Positions 5,306-5,355 of a stretch of 5,355 bases of DNA are shown one piece after another (within the stretch, counting starts at the first letter, position 1; each line of letters opens with the position of its first letter). A program made the translations under genes and the position numbers. The notes beneath the pieces were generated by a model. That model worked only from the letters and a program-made list of their open reading frames with translations, had not been told where the DNA came from and ran no database searches. Location: contig CAZAXX010000102.1 of the NCBI GenBank assembly GCA_964489265.1, positions 1 to 5,355 of the forward strand, written 5' to 3'. Origin of the DNA: CAYRUP01 sp964489265. Lineage in GTDB: Bacteria > Pseudomonadota > Gammaproteobacteria > DSM-16500.

Positions 5306-5355
5306 TGCCATCATCGAACAAGCTGTATAAAAATGCAACTTGTTCGATGATGGCA
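5306..5355. repeat. Long perfect 17-bp inverted repeat at the window end
   Basis: The arms 5306-5322 (TGCCATCATCGAACAAG) and 5339-5355 (CTTGTTCGATGATGGCA) are exact reverse complements with a 16-base spacer. After one mismatch (C5323/A5338) five further pairs form, one of them G-U, leaving an AAAA loop at 5329-5332. The total is 22 pairs with one mismatch. It is preceded by AAAAGGGGTCAAG, a lead sequence that recalls ends of REP-like or IS200/RAYT-associated elements; this resemblance is from memory. It could also act as a transcription end for the hydrolase operon, but the sequence after the second arm lies outside the window, so a T-tract cannot be checked. Confidence 0.75.

Overview
The window holds four complete genes, and they read as one sensory and signalling neighbourhood in a Gram-negative, AT-rich bacterium. 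A TorF-like outer-membrane porin family, Shine-Dalgarno-led genes and low G+C suggest a gammaproteobacterium, perhaps of the Legionellales/Coxiella type. The taxonomic guess is inference only.

Layout. Positions 1-134 are intergenic: a G+C-rich C-tract that could form a G-quadruplex on the minus strand, a perfect 14-bp hairpin, and three copies of a 12-bp repeat that stop 3 bases short of the first gene. 135-1997 (minus) is a membrane histidine kinase with a CHASE4-like periplasmic sensor. 1998-2116 is the divergent control region, with a 24-bp near-perfect palindrome lying over possible promoters for both directions. 2117-2848 (plus) is a small outer-membrane beta-barrel protein. 2890-3981 (plus) is a response regulator fused through a helical linker to a class III nucleotide cyclase fold. 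3997-5232 (plus) is a response regulator fused directly to a metallo-beta-lactamase-fold hydrolase. 5233-5355 holds a dispersed repeat, a short run of 7-bp repeats and a long hairpin ending at the last base of the window. No gap between genes exceeds 300 bases.

How the parts may work together. The kinase has a full set of catalytic motifs but no receiver domain of its own. The two regulators have intact receivers and no DNA-binding output, so the simplest reading is one sensor kinase phosphorylating two regulators with enzyme-like outputs. The obvious story, a cyclase making a cyclic nucleotide and a phosphodiesterase removing it, is not supported by the residues. The cyclase domain has lost both metal-binding aspartates, the purine-selecting lysine, and the transition-state asparagine and arginine, so it looks like a pseudocyclase. 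The metallo-hydrolase keeps all its metal ligands. The most notable feature is therefore a kinase-controlled pair made of a dead cyclase-fold regulator and an apparently live MBL hydrolase, next to a porin and bracketed by repeat elements.
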